Source of the DNA: Propionibacteriales bacterium
GTDB taxonomy: Bacteria; Actinomycetota; Actinomycetes; Propionibacteriales; Propionibacteriaceae
Direction: 5' to 3'
Assembly: GCA_017882655.1 (NCBI GenBank)
Contig: JADGPB010000073.1
Location: 1 to 9,081, forward strand
DNA length: 9,081 nt
Shown: one piece after another, positions 6,448 through 9,081 of the stretch
Numbering within the stretch: the stretch's first letter is position 1
How the letters are laid out: every line of letters starts with the position of its first letter
Notes under the pieces: model-generated
Told to the model about the DNA's origin: nothing
Databases searched by the model: none
What the model saw: only the letters and a program-made list of their open reading frames with translations
Program-made: the position numbers and the translations under genes

Positions 6448-7647
6448 ATGTCGCTGTTCTCCTCCGTCGAGCAGGCTCCCGCCGACCCGATCCTCGGCCT
6501 CACCGAGGCGTTCGTCGCCGATACCCGGCCGACGAAGGTCAACCTCGGCGTCGGGGTGTACCTGGACGCGACGGGCAAGGTCCCGCTGCTCGAGTGCGTC
6601 AAGGTCGCCGAGCACGCGCTGGCCAACGCCGAGAAGCCTCGCAGCTACCTGCCGATCGACGGCATGCCCAGCTACGTCGCGGCGATGAAGGAGCTCATCT
6701 TCGGGACGGAGTCCTCCATCGTCGCCGAGGGAAGGGTCGTCACGGTCCAGGCACTCGGCGGTACCGGTGGCTTGCGCATCGGCGCCGGCCTTCTGAAGCT
6801 CAGCAACCCGGACGCGACCGTGCTGGTCTCGAACCCCTCGTGGGAGAACCACCAGGCGCTGTTCAGCCGTGCCGGGTTCCCGGTCGCCACGTACCGCTAC
6901 TACGACCCGGTCAACCGTCGCGTCGACGTCGACGGGATGGTCGCCGACCTCCAGGCCGCCGCGCCGGGCACGATCGTCGTGCTGCACGCGCGCTGCCACA
7001 ACCCGACCGGGTACGAGCTGGCGCCGGCCGACTGGGACCGGGTGATCGCCACCGTCGGCGCAGGCGGTCTCGTCCCGTACCTCGACATGGCGTACCAGGG
7101 CTTCGCTGAGGGGATCAGCGAGGACGCGTACGTCGTCGGCAAGGTCATCGACGCGGGCCTCAGCTTCCTCGTCGCCACGTCGTTCTCGAAGTCGTTCAGC
7201 CTGTACGGGGAGCGCGTCGGCGGCCTGTCCGTCGTCACCTCGGATGCCGCCGAGGCCAAGCGCGTACTCAGCCAGGTCAAGGTCGTCATCCGTACCCTCT
7301 ACTCCAGCCCGGCGACCCACGGGGCGGCCATCGTGGCGTTCGTGCTCACCGATCCCGAGCTGCGCACCTTGTGGGAGCGCGAGCTGGGCGGTATGCGCGA
7401 CCGGATCAAGGCGATGCGCTCCGGCCTCGTCGCGGGTCTCGCCGCCGCCGGAGTGACGCAGGACATGAGCTTCATCACCGACCAGGTCGGCATGTTCAGC
7501 TACTCGGGCCTCTCGAAGGACCAGATGCTGCGGCTCCGGAGCGAGTTCGGCGTGTACGGGACCGACTCCGGCCGCCTCTGCATCGCCGCCCTCAACGACG
7601 CCAACCTCGGCTACGTCAGCGATGCGGTGGCCGCAGTCGTCAGGTAA
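6448..7647 (+). CDS. Class I aspartate/aromatic amino acid aminotransferase (AspC/TyrB type)
   Basis: PLP-dependent transaminase exchanging an amino group between aspartate or aromatic amino acids and 2-oxoglutarate in the cytoplasm. The 399 residues match the AAT Ia family. Visible sites are QALGGTGGLRIGA (101-113), W132 in PSWENH, N185 in HNPTGYE, D213 and Y216 in LDMAYQGFAEG, Schiff-base K248 in SFSKSFSLYGERVG with phosphate-binding R256, R282 in IRTLYSSP corresponding to the R292 of E. coli AspC that binds the dicarboxylate side chain, and R376 in SGRLCIAAL for the alpha-carboxylate. These residues suggest an enzyme accepting aspartate or glutamate and possibly aromatics; sequence alone does not settle the preferred donor. 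ATG 6448 has GAAAGGA 7 bases upstream; the frame remains open further upstream but without such a site. It is divergent from tetR and 62 bp before the tRNA gene. Confidence 0.93.
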   Translation: MSLFSSVEQAPADPILGLTEAFVADTRPTKVNLGVGVYLDATGKVPLLECVKVAEHALANAEKPRSYLPIDGMPSYVAAMKELIFGTESSIVAEGRVVTVQALGGTGGLRIGAGLLKLSNPDATVLVSNPSWENHQALFSRAGFPVATYRYYDPVNRRVDVDGMVADLQAAAPGTIVVLHARCHNPTGYELAPADWDRVIATVGAGGLVPYLDMAYQGFAEGISEDAYVVGKVIDAGLSFLVATSFSKSFSLYGERVGGLSVVTSDAAEAKRVLSQVKVVIRTLYSSPATHGAAIVAFVLTDPELRTLWERELGGMRDRIKAMRSGLVAGLAAAGVTQDMSFITDQVGMFSYSGLSKDQMLRLRSEFGVYGTDSGRLCIAALNDANLGYVSDAVAAVVR

Positions 7648-7670
7648 GCGAGACGCCCACGCAGGAGTTC

Positions 7671-7676
7671 TATAGA
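7671..7676 (+). promoter_or_regulatory. Weak -10-like element upstream of the tRNA gene
   Basis: TATAGA lies in the 62-bp gap between the aminotransferase stop and the tRNA 5' end and is the most AT-rich spot there. No recognisable -35 lies 17-19 bp upstream, so it is only a candidate promoter for a tRNA-Gln-glmU transcript. The rest of the gap shows no terminator hairpin, so read-through from the aminotransferase is also possible. Confidence 0.2.
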
Positions 7677-7709
7677 GTTGGAGGCGATTCGGCACCACCC
7701 GACTCGCAT

Positions 7710-7789
7710 TCCCCGGTTGGTCTGCCGGTAGGGCCCGCCTGACTTTGAATCAGGATCAAGCGACGTAGGTTCGACTCCTACCCGGGGAG
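7710..7789 (+). tRNA. tRNA-Gln (anticodon TTG)
   Basis: The 7-bp acceptor stem pairs TCCCCGG (7710-7716) perfectly with CCGGGGA (7782-7788), with discriminator G 7789; CCA is not encoded. The anticodon stem CCTGA/TCAGG (7738-7742, 7750-7754) encloses the loop CTTTGAA, giving anticodon TTG, which reads CAA (Gln). The T arm GTAGG-TTCGACT-CCTAC (7765-7781) is canonical. The D stem GGTC/GGCC (7719-7722, 7732-7735) pairs with one wobble. Two features are odd: two bases instead of one between D and anticodon stems, and a 10-base variable region (7755-7764) instead of 4-5, making the RNA 80 nt. A tRNA-Gln just upstream of glmU is an arrangement I recall from Streptomyces. Confidence 0.87.
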
Positions 7790-7803
7790 CGAGAGCCAAT
7801 AGC

Positions 7804-7812
7804 AAAGGAGGG
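7804..7812 (+). promoter_or_regulatory. Strong Shine-Dalgarno of glmU directly after the tRNA
   Basis: AAAGGAGGG is a near-perfect anti-16S match beginning 14 bases after the tRNA 3' end. It fixes the glmU start at GTG 7816, although the gap of about 4 bases is short. GTG at 7814 is out of frame and the next in-frame GTG, 7840, is too far. Confidence 0.75.
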
Positions 7813-7815
7813 CGT

Positions 7816-9081
7816 GTGTCCCACGATTCCAGCGCTGGTGTGGCTGCCGTCGTCGTCCTCGCCGCAGGCGGCGGGACGCGGATGAAGTCGAAGCGCTCCA
7901 AGCTCCTCCATGAGATGTGCGGCCGGTCGATGCTGTCGTACGCGATCACCGCCGCGACCTCTCTCGAACCCGACCACCTCGTCGTCGTCGTCGGTCACCA
8001 GCAGGAGCAGGTGTCAGCACATCTGCAGGAGATCGCGCCGTACGCGGTCCAGGCCTTCCAGAAGGATCAGCTCGGTACGGGGCACGCGGTACGGGTCGGT
8101 CTCGAGGCGCTCGAGCAGCTGTCCGGCGACGTGGTCGTGACGTACGGGGACGTCCCGCTGCTGACCGGCGAGACCCTTGCCGGACTCGTCGCCGAGCATC
8201 GCGCCGCCGACAACGCGGTGACCGTGCTCACCTCTGTCATCGACTCGCCGACAGGTTACGGACGGATCGTGCGCGAGCACGGACGCGTGACCCGCGTGGT
8301 CGAGGAGAAGGACGCGACGGACGACGAACGCGACATCCGGGAGATCAACTCCGGCATCTACGTCTTCGACGCCGACACGCTGCGAGCTGGGCTCGCCGAC
8401 CTCGGCACCGACAACGCCCAGGGCGAGATGTACCTGACGGACGTCATCGGCTACGCGAACCGCATCGGACGCGGTGTCGGCGCCCACCTCATCGACGACC
8501 CGTGGCAGACCCAGGGCGTCAACGACCGCGTCCAGCTCGCGGAGCTGTCGAAGGAGCTCAACCGCCGGATCCTCATCGGGTGGATGCGGGCCGGGGTGAC
8601 GGTCATGGATCCCGAGACCACCTGGGTGGCCGACACGGTCGACCTCGCTGAAGATGTGACGCTGTTCCCGAACACGATCCTTCGCGGTGCGACGTCGGTC
8701 GGCGAAGGCGCGACGATCGGTCCGGACGTCATGCTCACCGATGTCGAGGTCGGGCCACGGGCGAACCTCACGAAGTGCCACGCCACGCTGTCAGTCATCG
8801 GGGAAGGTGCCGACGTCGGCCCGTACTCGTACCTGCGTCCCGGCACCCGGCTCGGAGCCCACGGCAAGATCGGCGCGTTCGTCGAGACGAAGAACGCGGT
8901 GATCGGTGAAGGCGCCAAGGTCCCGCACCTCACGTACTGCGGTGACGCGGAGGTCGGCGACGGCGCCAACATCGGAGCCGGCACGATCTTCGCGAACTAC
9001 GACGGGGTGACGAAGAGCCGTACGACGGTGGGCAAGGCGTCGTTCATCGGGTCCAACTCGGTGCTCGTGGCCCCGGTGAAC
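7816..9081 (+). CDS. glmU: Bifunctional GlmU: GlcNAc-1-P uridylyltransferase / GlcN-1-P acetyltransferase (3' end missing)
   Basis: Makes UDP-GlcNAc, the precursor of peptidoglycan, by acetylating glucosamine-1-P and then transferring UMP. The 422 visible residues lack roughly the last 40-70 of the usual length because the window ends; no stop is reached. The N-terminal pyrophosphorylase domain shows LAAGGGTRMKSKRSKLLH (15-32, conserved K29), QLGTGHAV, YGDVPLL with metal-binding D112, GYGRIVR, EEKDA and EINSGIYVFD. From about residue 260 hexapeptide repeats form the left-handed beta-helix acetyltransferase domain, with YLRPGT, KIGAFVETKNAVIG, KVPHLTYCGDA containing the probable catalytic H371 (E. 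coli H363), and NIGAGTIFANYDG. The usual P in the SxxPKxLH motif is S28 here. It starts at GTG 7816, 26 bp after tRNA-Gln with no terminator between, so cotranscription is likely. Confidence 0.97.
   Translation, partial: MSHDSSAGVAAVVVLAAGGGTRMKSKRSKLLHEMCGRSMLSYAITAATSLEPDHLVVVVGHQQEQVSAHLQEIAPYAVQAFQKDQLGTGHAVRVGLEALEQLSGDVVVTYGDVPLLTGETLAGLVAEHRAADNAVTVLTSVIDSPTGYGRIVREHGRVTRVVEEKDATDDERDIREINSGIYVFDADTLRAGLADLGTDNAQGEMYLTDVIGYANRIGRGVGAHLIDDPWQTQGVNDRVQLAELSKELNRRILIGWMRAGVTVMDPETTWVADTVDLAEDVTLFPNTILRGATSVGEGATIGPDVMLTDVEVGPRANLTKCHATLSVIGEGADVGPYSYLRPGTRLGAHGKIGAFVETKNAVIGEGAKVPHLTYCGDAEVGDGANIGAGTIFANYDGVTKSRTTVGKASFIGSNSVLVAPVN

Noticed and set aside
6241..7698. Long minus-strand open frame opposite the aminotransferase
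   Set aside because: It shows no recognisable motif and mirrors a gene with all catalytic residues conserved; typical antisense shadow in high-GC DNA.
7710..7789. tRNA gene as an integration (att) site for a mobile element
   Set aside because: No integrase, no repeated tRNA 3' end and no foreign-looking DNA nearby; flanks are core genes.
7917..8651. Plus-strand open frame of 244 codons inside glmU
   Set aside because: Extremely Arg-rich and out of frame with GlmU, whose frame from 7816 carries continuous family motifs.
1..9081. An undescribed defence, secretion or biosynthetic system
   Set aside because: Every sizeable open frame fits a well-known family; nothing left over is large enough to encode an unknown system.

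Overview
The window is very GC-rich, densely packed DNA with GTG as well as ATG starts. Together with a RegX3-type regulator and the tatD-rsmA-ispE and tRNA-Gln-glmU blocks, this points to an actinobacterial chromosome, perhaps order Propionibacteriales, though the sequence alone does not fix the order. It looks like core chromosome. I see no insertion sequence, phage gene, CRISPR array, integrase or recognisable undescribed system.

Layout. Positions 1-1130 hold the 3' end of a SenX3/PhoR-type sensor histidine kinase and the complete RegX3-type response regulator, overlapping by ATGA; by family this is a phosphate-responsive two-component system. After 48 bp follow tatD (metal-dependent hydrolase/DNase), rsmA (16S rRNA dimethyltransferase, overlapping tatD by 8 bp) and ispE (isoprenoid precursor kinase), packed as one co-directional operon to 3845. 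A MarR-family regulator (3922-4455) ends tail to tail with an MFS transporter (4470-5642, minus), and a perfect 6-bp hairpin lies across the junction. The transporter overlaps an upstream TetR-family regulator (5639-6319, minus) by GTGA, making a regulator-transporter operon. A divergent intergenic region of about 128 bp separates tetR from a class I aspartate/aromatic aminotransferase (6448-7647, plus). A tRNA-Gln(TTG) gene (7710-7789) with an enlarged variable region sits 26 bp upstream of glmU, which runs off the right edge.

Functionally the window combines envelope precursor supply (ispE for isoprenoid/undecaprenyl lipids, glmU for UDP-GlcNAc), translation (rsmA, tRNA-Gln), phosphate-type signalling (senX3/regX3) and a small regulated efflux module (marR, tetR-MFS). 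Every stretch without a gene is shorter than 150 bp. The points worth a second look are modest: the two-component system directly beside tatD, rsmA directly abutting tatD with no rpfB between them, the unusual tRNA core, tRNA-glmU coupling, hairpins at gene borders, and a frame-independent excess of GTAC.
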